Origin: Paragonimus westermani
Taxonomy: Eukaryota; Platyhelminthes; Trematoda; Plagiorchiida; Troglotrematidae
Assembly: GCA_008508345.1 (NCBI GenBank)
Contig: QNGE01001722.1
Location: 64,039-128,038, forward strand
DNA length: 64,000 nt
Direction: 5' to 3'
Position 1 is the stretch's first letter. The number at the start of each line of letters is the position of its first letter. A model generated the notes under the pieces. It was given only the letters and a program-made list of their open reading frames with translations, was not told the DNA's origin and did not search any database. This document shows, one piece after another, positions 37,601-45,800 of the stretch. The translations under genes were made by a program, and so were the position numbers.

Positions 37601-39786
37601 GGTCGCGTCTGGTTTGCATCTGTCAGTTCTGCCATCTCAATATGTTTCAGTGCACTGGTATTTGCTATCCGAGTTGGTTTAGAAAGATAGCATATCATCT
37701 TGTGAACCCGTGAGTTGTGACCCAATAAAAACATTCGAATTTACGAATGCGCAATCGAGTTGAGTTTATATTCTACCATTTATGGCAAGATATGTAACAA
37801 TATGTGCTTGCATTGGCTTTGGGCCGTTGTACTTCACGTAGGCAAGCCTGCTCCACAAAAGGATTCATGGTCTTTCAAGGCCCCCACATCGACGATAGTG
37901 ACAGCAACTGTTTCACGACTTTACATAAGTTGTATTTACCCGCTTTATCAAAAGGCGAAGTAAATGTGACATCAGTAGCCGTAGTTACTAGCCTTTAGTG
38001 AAGTTATGTTGATTACAACTCACCAGCTGGCGCCATGTGCACAAAAGTAGTTGAAGCAACCCAAGGTTTGGCCTTAGTTTGAACTGCCTACCGATCCTGC
38101 CTGGTGCCTCATATATGCGCTTATGTTCGTCAAACCATTTCGCTGGATTACATGACCATTAATGTCCATATCGATTTGTTCTTCGGTTGTTTGGACCTCA
38201 ACATTGACAGTTCGTACAAGGCGGTTACCGATTATACAGATAAACTGAATATGACTGTTGGGAACTAAACTAGACCTGTCCTTTCGCCATAGTGTACGTA
38301 ACACACAGGCCACTTCTGATCAATTAAGTATGCGATTTTTGCATGTCCAACTTGCGACGTATTCCGGAACGCTCGGGATGCGCGATCAACTAATTACGTT
38401 GTACAGCTTGCGATGGTTGGGTCACGTGCTTCGTATGCCACCTGAGGGTTTACCGTATCAGGCAGTATATACTGAGGCTATCAACAGTTGGGTGGTCAAG
38501 CAACAAAGTGGTCACGAAATATGAAGACCTTGACTGCTCCATTGAGCAAAGTGGGCAGGTATCGCTTGCCTGGATGGGGTCCTCGTGATCACTCAAACCG
38601 CTGGTTAGATACGCTATCCGAGATGGCGATGTGTCGCAGTCAATGGCACACCTGTATCCATACCATTTGTAGTTCTTCCGCTTAGTCTTTTTTCAGTATT
38701 TGTCGATCGTCTTAGTAACGTTTCCTTCTAGGATATTCCACGTCACTGTTGAGGTGAGCGTCGGCCCGAGCCACAGTATCTTTTGATCAGGCTCATGGCG
38801 GTTATGATGACGATAACTTGTGGACCAACTAATACGTGCACTATCATCGATCATTTTTTATATATGAGCAGAATTCAGCTGCACCCGTGTTCCCTCAATG
38901 TGGTGGCTGCCTCACGTGATTTATGCTCGAGATTGACCGCAATAAAATGCCCGTACTCCAGTTTCAAAATGCTCCACACTAACTTCTAATCGGCCTCGGT
39001 GCAAGCAAACTTTTCCTGTATTTGGATACACATACCACTTCGAATGGTGTTGTGTTCTGCCGGCCAGTAATTGCTCGTACGTATTTCGTCGATTTGAATG
39101 AGCAAGGCCAATTTGGATCGCAGCACTACTGTCCAACCGCAGTCGTATGCTAGATTACCAACTCACTCTGATTTTCTCCATTGTATTTGCTTACCAATTG
39201 GTTTTTGGACTTAATTTTCATGTTGTATGTTCGCATCTCTTAAATTTCTCCGAATTGACCTCTATTGTTTAAGAAGTTTCATGGGTGCTCATTCGTACTA
39301 TTGAAAAAAACGACCAATTTATCTCTATCTTGGATGCAAAGCTCATTCCCACTACTAATCCTCATATCTCTCTGTTTCCGTGCAGTCGTAAACCGTGTAT
39401 TCCATAGCACAGAAGGAAGGCTAGACCATTCTTAAGTTATCCAATGCCAACAATGCATCTGTTGTTGAATAGCGCTCAGGACTCAGTTACGTGCCAGATT
39501 AGTTCTTATAAATTACGGGCTTCATACTATGATTATTATTTACACACCGGATGGATCTGTGCTTTTTATATGTAATGACTTTTTTCACACCTATGAATTA
39601 TGCGTGGGTGCAAACCAAATTCATGCCGTAATATTTCTTTTTACTGTTCAGGTTTGCTCGGAGGCTGTGGACAGTAGTAACCGAAGTTCTCTTGATGCGC
39701 TTGTCCAACGATTGCGCAAGCAGAGTTGGCTTGACATTTGGTCTCAGGGTTGTCCCGACATGGACAGCACTTCGATAGCGTTCTGA
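4322..39786 (+). CDS. GCN1: GCN1, eIF2-alpha kinase activator, C-terminal 880 residues in ten exons
   Basis: GCN1 is a large cytosolic HEAT-repeat protein that binds ribosomes and hands the starvation signal to the kinase GCN2. Coding exons: 4322-4576, 6568-6711, 7097-7636, 14974-15342, 23021-23310, 24504-24895, 27551-27702, 33135-33245, 34555-34809, 39652-39786. Every intron is GT-AG and phases match across all nine joins (phase 0 except 2 after exon 5 and 1 after exon 6). The sum is 2643 nt, ending TGA. Short blocks recalled from animal GCN1 are present: MPYLVPK, ASVAGDALTRQL, VIGPLIRLLGER, QLQTT, and a tail with NRSSLDALVQRLRKQ. Spacing between blocks matches the human protein almost residue for residue, apart from two acidic insertions. 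This part should include the GCN2 RWD-domain-binding region known from yeast. The N-terminal two thirds, including the eEF3-like region, lie outside the window. Confidence 0.95.
4577..6567 (+). other. GCN1 intron with an unexplained minus-strand ORF pair
   Basis: This is a 1991-nt GT-AG intron. The only structure seen is the overlapping minus-strand ORF pair at 5489-5931, listed separately. The remainder shows no repeat or RNA gene. Confidence 0.8.
5489..5931 (-). other. Two overlapping short ORFs of unknown nature, nested in a GCN1 intron
   Basis: On the minus strand, an 89-codon ATG ORF runs 5931-5662 and a 73-codon ATG ORF runs 5710-5489 in another frame, overlapping by 49 nt. The first is rich in D, E, G, R and V with few leucines (for example NGDEIRILEDNGYRRVYDD) and its codons look purine-first, unlike background ORFs here. 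The second is basic, with a SHRRRRQVK cluster near its end. They could be one reading frame broken by a frameshift, two exons of a nested gene (a donor-like GTAAGC lies at the end of the second), or a decayed mobile or viral insertion. No family was recognised, and length alone is not significant in 64 kb. Confidence 0.25.
6568..6711 (+). CDS. GCN1: GCN1 exon 2 of those visible
   Basis: This 144-nt, phase 0-0 exon encodes 48 residues beginning LIYPTVNVKVFAYLASVAGD. The acceptor is CTTTTCAG and the donor GAG|GTTAGT. The ASVAGDALTRQLNRILPAL block is the clearest single match to GCN1. It joins directly to the MPYLVPK end of the previous exon, as in the vertebrate protein. Confidence 0.94.
7097..7636 (+). 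CDS. GCN1: GCN1 exon 3 of those visible, carrying a long acidic insertion
   Basis: This 540-nt, phase 0-0 exon encodes 180 residues. It starts after a long pyrimidine tract at ATAG and ends AAG|GTAAGT. The first 26 residues (DLLHCASVLICIHDAGG onward) and the last 35 (REFYPVALRNVCRLL to CLESLFK) align without gaps to human GCN1 as I recall it. Between them, exon residues 68-135 (7298-7501) form a D/E/S-rich stretch where the human protein has a short loop. The insertion sits between two HEAT helices, so it is probably a flexible surface loop. Confidence 0.93.
9500..10147 (-). pseudogene. C-terminal ORF of the LINE, with terminal C2H2 finger
   Basis: A 215-codon open frame on the minus strand covers the post-RT part of the LINE polyprotein. 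It contains the LLYGSETWTL block, the QLRWLGHVRRM block and a basic tail. Near the C-terminus CDVC, then 12 residues, then H-QRT-H forms a classical C2H2 finger. It is the best preserved segment of the element. The first Met is internal to the original polyprotein, so this is a fragment rather than a gene. Confidence 0.85.
10400..11225 (-). pseudogene. Reverse transcriptase region of the LINE, frameshifted
   Basis: Two or more frames are needed to read the RT domain. An N-terminal block with GKAAGEDGLPGEILKSGG lies at 11225-11034. The palm start, with DSYRGISLLSCAGKVLARIL and FADFTKAFDSVS, lies at 11021-10701. Downstream, GMLVNMVRLLHADMKSC-like residues are readable to about 10580. The GVKQG-type motif B is then collapsed by a small deletion. 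The catalytic FADDS survives at about 10423-10437 in another frame. Confidence 0.85.
11927..12894 (-). pseudogene. Endonuclease region of the LINE, frameshifted
   Basis: The N-terminal half (12894 to about 12250) carries WNVR, ALSETRL and HGVCFA motifs of APE-type LINE endonucleases. The C-terminal half continues in another frame (12250-11927) with MRHVDDTNDRF, LGDLNARVG and the closing DPNHLLDYVIV. Together these are the normal order and spacing of the domain, broken by one frame change near 12250-12290. Confidence 0.85.
13852..13931 (+). repeat. tRNA-like sequence, probably a tRNA-derived SINE head or tRNA pseudogene
   Basis: GGCTTC at 13852 can pair with GAAGCC near 13925. Between them GCTC-ACCTGGTA-GAGC forms a good D arm and A box. 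ATTCGAATCC, a B-box match, lies at 13911-13920. The T stem and anticodon arm do not fold convincingly and the length (80) is slightly off, so this is not called a functional tRNA. A TA tract follows directly, as often seen at SINE tails. Confidence 0.5.
13960..13997. repeat. (TA)n microsatellite
   Basis: Uninterrupted AT alternation of about 37 nt immediately follows the tRNA-like sequence. Confidence 0.97.
14974..15342 (+). CDS. GCN1: GCN1 exon 4 of those visible
   Basis: This 369-nt, phase 0-0 exon encodes 123 residues from RWSPESVTTQINDLRQGIRE to ESLTSLIHK. An in-frame TAG forms the acceptor itself, which fixes the exon start at 14974. The donor is AAA|GTGAGT. It joins CLESLFK to RWSPES with no gap against human GCN1. 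Blocks FLPGF, ADIKEPAAQALCECI and VIGPLIRLLGER match the region of the GCN2-interacting half. Confidence 0.95.
16014..16232 (-). repeat. tRNA-derived SINE, degenerate copy
   Basis: The minus strand matches the SINE at the right end of the window. It has a decayed A-box region (TGTGGTTAACACG), a B box (TTTCGATCC), then GAGCTCTAGTAAGAGC and the tail around CTAGTGCTTCCTTTCGAAG and CTGAATGCG. The end, GCTGCGATCAAATGTG, recurs at 36796. Many substitutions indicate an old copy. Confidence 0.8.
16775..16903 (+). other. Possible GCN1 cassette exon, 129 nt
   Basis: An open segment of exactly 43 codons is flanked by a strong acceptor (pyrimidine tract then CTTGTCAG) and a strong donor (CCT|GTAAGTA). 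It is phase 0 at both ends, so it could be included between the exons ending 15342 and starting 23021 without breaking frame. The encoded peptide is basic then acidic (IKRFKSGRRTETEVVNSVVK). The neighbouring exons align to human GCN1 without it, so it is either an alternative exon or chance. Confidence 0.3.
21110..22420 (+). mobile_element. Decayed LINE reverse transcriptase, second family
   Basis: The plus strand carries RT blocks in order. There is an IRRLLTYNTNQIRE-type stretch near 21130, then TGRGFIDHMFTLRQ (21195-21235, with a stop in place of an expected residue). Motif A YLDLKSIFD lies at 21282-21308, followed by KSLYVRSECRVR. Motif C EYTDD (normally YADD) lies at 21582-21596. A late block FASLRHLWCLEDVRSSIKDR follows near 22290-22350. 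Stops, frame changes and an unrecognised interval at about 21750-22270 show it is dead. Confidence 0.82.
23021..23310 (+). CDS. GCN1: GCN1 exon 5 of those visible
   Basis: This 290-nt exon starts in phase 0 (CTTTCAG|TGT) and ends in phase 2 (CCC|GTGAGT). It encodes CPKSARPFVIQLQTT, then LGDLHRPMRLLGGKGLASLV and TSKLDPLL, the conserved GCN1 HEAT repeat around PQLQTTF in human. The last 30 residues are P/S/T/A-rich and diverge from other GCN1 proteins. Confidence 0.93.
23311..24503 (+). other. GCN1 intron, 1.2 kb, with a doubtful LINE remnant
   Basis: The intron is GT-AG. A segment at about 24115-24180 (ATGAAGACCCTCACTGTTCC onward) resembles the MKTLTAPLS part of the LINE 3' end at 38521 and may be a very small relic. 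Nothing else was recognised. Confidence 0.6.
24504..24895 (+). CDS. GCN1: GCN1 exon 6 of those visible, with a second acidic insertion
   Basis: This 392-nt exon starts completing a codon (phase 2) after TTTTTCAG and ends in phase 1 at CTC|GTGAGT. Reading on gives ETSFYALRLCLIGSFGKAGM, then VLNSLLPMM, then a DIVDDDVDDEDEED acidic run (about 24637-24681), then INADSIRLVASSCIGCVIAS. The acidic run lies where vertebrate GCN1 has a short HDEDN loop. The donor was chosen because it alone keeps frame with the next exon and preserves residue spacing. Confidence 0.9.
26617..26651. repeat. (TA)n microsatellite, left of the fold-back repeat
   Basis: About 35 nt of AT alternation directly precede the palindrome. 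Confidence 0.97.
26662..26821. repeat. Fold-back (palindromic) repeat of 160 bp
   Basis: The two 80-nt halves (26662-26741 and 26742-26821) are reverse complements with only about two mismatches. The centre is a perfect 18-nt palindrome at 26733-26750. Both sides are flanked by TA tracts. A single-arm copy of the same unit lies at 28629-28711, so the unit is a dispersed repeat and not a unique hairpin. This could be a MITE-like element inserting at TA, or two repeat copies head to head. Confidence 0.9.
26865..26899. repeat. (TA)n microsatellite, right of the fold-back repeat
   Basis: About 35 nt of AT alternation follow the palindrome after a spacer of roughly 43 nt. Confidence 0.97.
27551..27702 (+). 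CDS. GCN1: GCN1 exon 7 of those visible
   Basis: This 152-nt exon starts in phase 1 after TTTTTCCAG and ends in phase 0 at CAG|GTTGGC. It reads HWTFRQSQAAILLTTLKYAP, then ERLERFITQTCAHEQ. This is the divergent but equally spaced counterpart of the IDWMVRHGRSLALSVAV region of animal GCN1. Conservation is weaker here, but phase and spacing support it. Confidence 0.88.
28578..28623. repeat. (TA)n microsatellite
   Basis: About 45 nt of AT alternation, with one C interruption near the start, directly precede the repeat unit at 28629. Confidence 0.97.
28629..28790. repeat. Single-arm copy of the fold-back repeat plus a degenerate second copy
   Basis: 28633-28711 matches the left arm of the 26662 palindrome almost base for base (GGTAGACACTGAGTGG to GTTATCAAAC). 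An (AAAT)n and (TA)n tract follow. 28745-28790 then resembles the same unit again (GTGAACGC, TTTATTGT, ACTAGGATCCGTTGTCAAAC), more diverged. Both lie next to TA tracts. Confidence 0.85.
33135..33245 (+). CDS. GCN1: GCN1 exon 8 of those visible
   Basis: This 111-nt, phase 0-0 exon encodes 37 residues, from SAVSQLGFRCVGVYVGHIVE to PLIQLLTQ. The acceptor is CTTTCAG and the donor CAG|GTAACG. It fits the AVSGVRGMGFLMRHHIE helix of animal GCN1, with a divergent sequence. Confidence 0.88.
33246..34554 (+). other. GCN1 intron, 1.3 kb
   Basis: The intron is GT-AG. No repeat, RNA or exon was recognised. Confidence 0.85.
34555..34809 (+). CDS. GCN1: GCN1 exon 9 of those visible
   Basis: This 255-nt, phase 0-0 exon encodes 85 residues. 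The acceptor is ATCGCGCAG and the donor CAG|GTGCGT. HELIDIRLLTTVVLSHIAWRW matches the SDIRLVAEKMIWW block. RDKASTVRLGSESALAVL matches the block near the GCN1 C-terminus with KDKNTVVRAYSDQAIVNLL in human. Confidence 0.93.
35382..35579 (-). pseudogene. CENP-B/pogo-like helix-turn-helix fragment
   Basis: The minus strand encodes LQDKLRVTEINRDRIS, then GIAAQFGVGRTSAQRLL. This resembles the N-terminal psq/CENP-B HTH of pogo, Tigger or jerky-type transposases and their domesticated relatives (K-x-VxE-I, then IAxxFGVGRTxxQRLL). There is no longer frame on either side and no DDE domain nearby, so this is a fragment. Its opposite strand is also open, so the evidence is motif-only. Confidence 0.4.
36613..36790. 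repeat. Perfect palindrome of two SINE tails around an N
   Basis: 36613-36688 and 36715-36790 are exact reverse complements over 76 bp. The 26-nt spacer begins with the only ambiguous base in the window (36689). The right arm matches the SINE at 63864-64000 from GTGGCAAGGATA onward. So the structure is two tail-bearing halves in opposite orientation. Perfect identity plus N suggests either a very recent inverted duplication or an assembly fold-back artefact. Confidence 0.95.
38290..38690 (+). mobile_element. LINE 3' coding end, decayed
   Basis: In two frames the plus strand reads LYSLRWLGHVLRMPPEGLPY (38395-38460) and then MGGQATKWSRNMKTLTAPLS, RLPGWGPRD and AMCRSQWHTCIH (38488-38685). RWLGHVLRMP followed by LPGWGPRD and a closing RSQWxxC is the usual C-terminal signature of the LINE family whose RT lies at 21110. 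A frame change near 38500-38520 inactivates it. The 5' part is absent. Confidence 0.85.
39652..39786 (+). CDS. GCN1: GCN1 last exon, with stop codon
   Basis: The acceptor is TTACTGTTCAG and the exon starts in phase 0. It reads VCSEAVDSSNRSSLDALVQR, then LRKQ, a divergent tail and TGA at 39784-39786. The NRRSLxxL block is the recognised C-terminal helix of GCN1. The last 20 residues are lineage-specific. Confidence 0.92.
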   Translation, partial: VCSEAVDSSNRSSLDALVQRLRKQSWLDIWSQGCPDMDSTSIAF

Positions 39787-39809
39787 ACTGAACGCGCACG
39801 TTTAGTGTG

Positions 39810-39815
39810 ATTAAA
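39810..39815 (+). promoter_or_regulatory. Candidate GCN1 polyadenylation signal (ATTAAA)
   Basis: An ATTAAA hexamer lies 24 nt after the GCN1 stop. No canonical AATAAA was seen until about 42214. If used, the 3' UTR would be only some 45-60 nt. Confidence 0.35.
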
Positions 39816-42800
39816 AGTGCGACTACCGATATTTGCTGTAAAATTTCCGAACGATGATTTATGTTATTGCCTATTTTGGTATTCCTTGCTAACCGGTTCT
39901 CTAGATCTCGCTGAGGACAGTTTTGAGAATTGCTACGCTTTGGCTGAGATATGATACTTTCACAAGAAGTGTACTCTACTGGTGTTTGTTCTCTCTTCCT
40001 GGTCAGATGGGATTGGGTGTTTCGCCAGTATTCCTGCATTTGTGCCTCAGCTTGTAACAGTTGTACGTACAAAGTGACTTGTGGATTCGGAGTCGTTGTG
40101 ATGAAGCACCCGTTTGCAATTTGTAGCATATTCTAGCCTACTACTGCGTGCTGTGTGAGGAATCATCTGATCAGGTTCCTCTCTTGGTGCACACTTATTC
40201 TGCCTGTGCTCTGGATATCCTTTGTTAGTGAGTAGTGTACGCTTGACTTCGGCTGCATTTAACTGGAAATGTTCCTTTGACCCTTGGATTGTGTTTCGCT
40301 CCAAACGTTCTTGCGTTCCTGACGATGGCATTGGCCTCCGTACGTCTCATCTACGATGTCCTGCTATGCGCAGGATTTCTTACTAAAATTCTGGACAGAA
40401 TACGTAGGGATCCACAGTTGTAATGTCGCTGTAACACCCGTGTAGTCTCTGGTGATTCCCGGAGGGCATTTGAACAACAACAGCAGGCTAATATTATGGC
40501 TCAAGTGTTTGCTGATATGTAGCATACAAAATGGTCTGTTGTTTCACCCTTGCCAGATTGCTCGAACCTAGACAGAAACTCTACTGATAGTCAGGGATCA
40601 CATTCTCGACCGCTAGGTTGATAATCGGTATTGTTATTACCGGGCATCTCCGAGCTCTAGTGAACTGGCTAATATATATTGAGCTCCCTAGGATTTGTTC
40701 TAAATTGTTCAATATTGTAGATGCACTCTCAGGGCTGATTTAGTGTTCTGAGTTTGATAGTGTGTGCATCATGGTGTTGTGTACGGCTCGTGGGTTTGAA
40801 GTTTTCGTTTTTGGCTGGTTTTTCAGCCAGTGCTATAGGGTCTGAACTGCCCAGGACATTTTGCTGCTAGACTTCCAGTCATGCAAGTGCTTCTGTCTTC
40901 AAGACAAACCCTAGGGGAACACCTGTTTGCCGTCCCAATATTGTTCGAAAAGCTGCTTGTGTCTAATTCCCACACCATCATCGCATCTAATGAAAAATGA
41001 AAGGGGTCGTCTGTTGTGCTGTACATAAGTCTAACTAATCGAAACAAGCGCAGTGGATTAACTCATTTCATTTATGTCTGGCTAAAAATCATATGATGTG
41101 AAACGCTGAACCCAGGATAGAAATCTTTAGAAGTCATTTACGGTGGGAAAGCCTGTAGTTGCCCTAGTTGTGAGATTTTTACTAGTGGCTTTGCGATATT
41201 GCAAACGTATGTAATTGTTCGAGGCTAGGATACTTCATATAAATTATTCCTCGAGTTCTGTTAATCACATGCACAACTTACTGTGGATTGGATCGAAGTG
41301 AACACGCCCAAGAAAATTCACGAACGTTGTTGGATTTGTTGAAAGAATGTAGGTTAACTGAAATCGAAAATGACTGCACTTCTGATTTCGTAGTAAGCGG
41401 CTCAAAATGAATGTTAGGCAGAGGATACGATGGTTTCTGTAAAGTTGTTTTGGAAACCTTGTTGTACGACAGCGACTGAGGAAACCAATAGAGAACGATA
41501 AAAGGATAACTGGGTAGCAGAAAGTAAACTCGATGATAACCTTTCAAACGTGTAAAACACGATTCAGCACACGGCAACCTAAGAGTGACTAGAAGAAATT
41601 GTGAGTGTCTGTGCAGCTTCAGACCATCGGAGTACTCGTGATTGTCAGACTATCCAATGATGAGGTTTCGTCTCTCGACTGTGTGCAACCAGTCGGTTGT
41701 TGATATAGTCAGCTATAGATTGGCAGGGTGCCCCACATGAGGTTAGCCCGGACTCTGTAAGAGTTGTTTATTAGTCAGGTGATCTTGTTAACCTGGCGAA
41801 AGATTTTGTTCCTGTGCTTAGTGGATGGTCGTGCATGCCGAAGATATGGGAAATTACTTTAGTTTGAGCCAGTACATGGAGTGCTAGAACCGGTTTTTCG
41901 TTGAATCTTCCTAGCACGGTCCAGGTCTTCTACGAGGTGAGGTAACAAGCCTATTCGTTTAAATCAGAATGTGGGCTATGCAGCGCGAAACTTCTCGAAA
42001 AGTCGTGTAGGTAATCCAACTACCCATTGTTGATTATTGAGATGCCGTTCGGAGATTGGCTGAGATCGTCCGAATCAATCCTTCCCGCTTCTCATCCACG
42101 GACTGTAATACTCGTCTCTACAGCCTTATTCAGTACCACGCAATCGACGAAGGTACATTATCTACTATACTATCTGTCGTGGGTTTTGATACACTGGGAA
42201 TTTTAGAGCACAAATAAAACTGGCAACAGTGGTTTTTCAGTGTGGAACCTTGTCGCACACGGTTACATGTGGTTTCAGTCAGAAATAATATATGCTATTG
42301 CACTGGTGAGGCGACTCCTAAGTTAGTCGGTCAACAGTACAAGTGAGCCGGTTTGTGTCATACTTGTGGAGTTCCACACAAAAGGTGATACGCCAATCTG
42401 CTGGCTTTTGGCGACAGGCCGCTCTACGTCATATCTTCCCCACCCTCTATCGGTCAGGTGGTTCCAGTTAAGCGTGTATTTATTTTCAAGTCAAGCTCAG
42501 ATTGGCAGACATCAAAGAACAATTAAAGTATTTTGACGCTAGTTTTGTCGGTTTGAAATTGGTAGTGATTACACTGCTGGCCGTTTATCCGCCGACATTC
42601 TCATTTACCTCATGGTGCCACGTGAGCGGGGCTAATTTGCCTGTATCCGTTTTTACGGTCTTTTTCCAGACGACCAATCGGCTAACCATTCACGGTTCAT
42701 ACTTTCATAACGCACTTATCCTGGAAATATGGTCAAGACGGTTAGATAGTCCGATTTCTGGACCCAGAAAGCATCACTAAACTGAGCCCTTTATGTTCCG

Positions 42801-45800
42801 AAATGCCATGCTTTCCCATTTGAAGTTTCATCTATGCAGACTTCTCTACTCGCTGTAACATAAGCGCATCAGTTTCACACGGTTGGCTCACGTACAAACA
42901 AAATCTGTCAATTATGCCACGATCGATCCAAGTGTATGTCACGCGCACGATAGACGCGACCGAACAGCTGTCGCTCTGTTATTACCAAAAATATAGTCCA
43001 ATCAATTGGTTTGGTTATTTGGCGTATTGGTTTGTGTCACGGGCGCTGGCTACCCACGGATCGAAGTTAGCCGCGTTGTTTTACCACTTCGGTCAGCCAC
43101 CGAAACAATCTCTGATACAAAGCACATTAGATACAAGTGTAACAAACTAACTTCTAGCGAAACAGTTTTTACACTTACAACTGTGTGCACACGGCTATGC
43201 CTAACAGGAGAGTTTTCTCGTAAATTAATATAGAATGAATTTTGTAGGCTGTTGTAATGAATCGGAAAACCGTGTCCACTCACTGACTCTGTCCTTCACA
43301 CTCATCAAGAGGTCGGATTCAAACCCATCATCTCTAATCGCAGTGACAGTAGCGCCTCTGAAACTCTACCAGCGCCTATACCTTCTGAGACAGCATCTGA
43401 TCCCGAAAATGCATCACTCGCTAGTTTTGAGCTGAGTCCACAGAAACATGTTCAAAGCTATAGAATTCACAACCCGCCAGTTTGTTCGGTAGTGGCTCTG
43501 CCTTCCTAAAGATACTAACCAGCTACATCCACACCCTAGTTCGGTTGGGCATTCTAAGTTTGTACACCACTGTTCCCAACTCATGCAACTCACGAGTGGA
43601 TAGACTGCTCTCCAGTCAGTGTCCAGTTCTGAGGAACGCGTACAAAAACCATTGGTTTTGCCCCATCATGAAGGACGTCAACTTACGGGTGCACGTTCAG
43701 GGTGTGGTAGTGACGAACAAGGACGAAGGTCGTGCGGCACTGAAGGATAAGTTTTGTCATGCGCCTGACGGCTGTTGAGTCGAGACCGCATTTTCCCCAG
43801 GATCTTCATTCGCACAGCCCAGCTCTGGTGTGGCCTTCTTCGGCCTGAGGTCCGGAATGCTCCAGCTGGCCGAAGTGACCACTCAGTTCTCTGTTGTGTC
43901 AACCGCGGTCCACCAAAAAGCCTCGCTCACATTTCCCGAACGCGTTGGATCGCCCACGATGTGTGTTGTGCTCGGCACAGCCACATGACCAAGGACTGGC
44001 GAAAAAGCCGCGTAATCTCGACTACACAGTCTTTGAGGTGCTTCGAGTACCAACGAAGAGCTAGTTTCTCAAACCCGACGTTATCGCAGTTCGTGATGGC
44101 GCTGCGGTGTTATTGGAAGTCAGTATAGTGGACGACCATCGAAACCAATTTACCTGGACGGACAAGGTTGTGAACTACCAGACTGACTCTTATAAGGCCG
44201 CCATTCAGTCGGCTCTCCATACTGTGGGCTGTGACGTGACTATATTTCTCATTCACATGTTATCATCACTTTTCGTGGTAACATGCATCCATCTTCTTCT
44301 AATGTGATTCCTCGTCTGAGATTGCCCTCCCACACAGTCATTGATTTATGCCTACTGACTGGTCTAGGTTCTCTGAAACCATGACGAAATTACGGGGTGA
44401 ACCTGGCATTGATTGTTGCCACCTACTAACGGTTTCCTCACTATGGAGGACATTCCCCCGTCCCCTTGAGTAAGTCTTGACTGTGTAAGCACCCCTATGC
44501 CCTGAAAAGCATTTGATGTTGAGAAACTCTTCCTTATTTCTGTCCTATTTCACTATAGACGTGTCACACCAGTAAGTTTCATTAGATGACTCAATTAACA
44601 ACAGTTGCTACTCTTGTTACTTGACTTGTCAATTGTTCGGTGTTGTTCACCACGCAGCGTCCTACATTTGACAGATAGATTGCTTTGAATTTCCCTCCTC
44701 GCACATTCTTGTTGTTTAAATTTGATTTCACCGTTAGCCATTTATTTGAACGAAGTCGCGTAAATTGCTCTTCGAAATAAACAATAAATGATAGTAGTAA
44801 TGATCATCATGTCGGTGTTGAAGACTGTTTGGGACAACCTATCGATACTCCGCCTCACCATGCAGTCACTTTGCGCCCTCATTCTACAGTTAAATCGATA
44901 TAGGTGAAATTCGCCCATCTCTTGATTATTGCGATTATAGTGCGTTTTCACTTACTCAGTATTAAACAGTATCTCATGGACGTAAGGAAAGAGCTTGAAT
45001 TTTCCTCTTTGTTTTCATTAATCACAGTATTTGCTTTTTCAACATCTCCACTAGTTATTCTACGTGGAGCGCTGTTACGGTCTGCCGACTTGGCTTAGCG
45101 CTGTTTACTGAATGGGAACCTTAGCATAAAATGTCGACCGACTGAACACGCACCGAGAAACAAGACGAGACAGTGCGGCCTACACATACTGTGTACAGCT
45201 AACTCATCTCACGATTGTCATTTGAGGGTGAATGACTTCACGTATGCATATTTATACGTGAGGTTATGATACTGAGTTCGAGAAAAAATATTGAGATCAG
45301 GATATTCTGGTATGTACAAAAATGTCAAGTCTTGAAGGTCTGCGAAACGGACTCACTCGATTTACGTTGACCTTATCTCCGCAGGGGAAGAGATCCCAGT
45401 TTCGCGGCCGATATGGATCAGTTGTTGGGCAAGAACATGCAGGGACTGAAAGTTAGACTGTAGCCATCGGGAATCTTTCTATATACATGTGAAGACTATT
45501 ACCTATGGTGAATATTTAACTGGTTAGGCTCTCTGATCACGGTGATCTATCCCCTACGAACCTGAACGAGACCATCACCGTCCGTTAATGTGTAGCTGTG
45601 GTGGAAATCTCGGTTCACCGATTATCCAAACCCCGACACAACAGAAGATCTGACAAACGGCCAATCCAAATATCGCGTTGGAGATACAACATCAGGATTG
45701 GATGAACGGTCTCAGTGTTGTGCCTTCCGTTATTCGCCAATTCATCTGTTCCGCATTCCACCAATTAACATACAGTTTATGATGTTGCCTGTGTTAATGA

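Larger units (their letters stand above)
34810..39651 (+). other. GCN1 last intron, 4.8 kb
   Basis: It contains a helix-turn-helix remnant (35382-35579), the perfect SINE palindrome (36613-36790), an (ATC)n run near 37045-37070 and a LINE 3' fragment (38290-38690). Other parts show nothing recognisable. Confidence 0.85.

Noticed and set aside
39641..40129. 162-codon minus-strand ORF
   Set aside because: It is antisense to the last GCN1 exon, has no motif and no splice context; probably a shadow frame.
42502..42780. 92-codon plus-strand ORF with hydrophobic stretches
   Set aside because: No motif, no splice support, and position between a decayed LINE and GCN1 makes chance likely.
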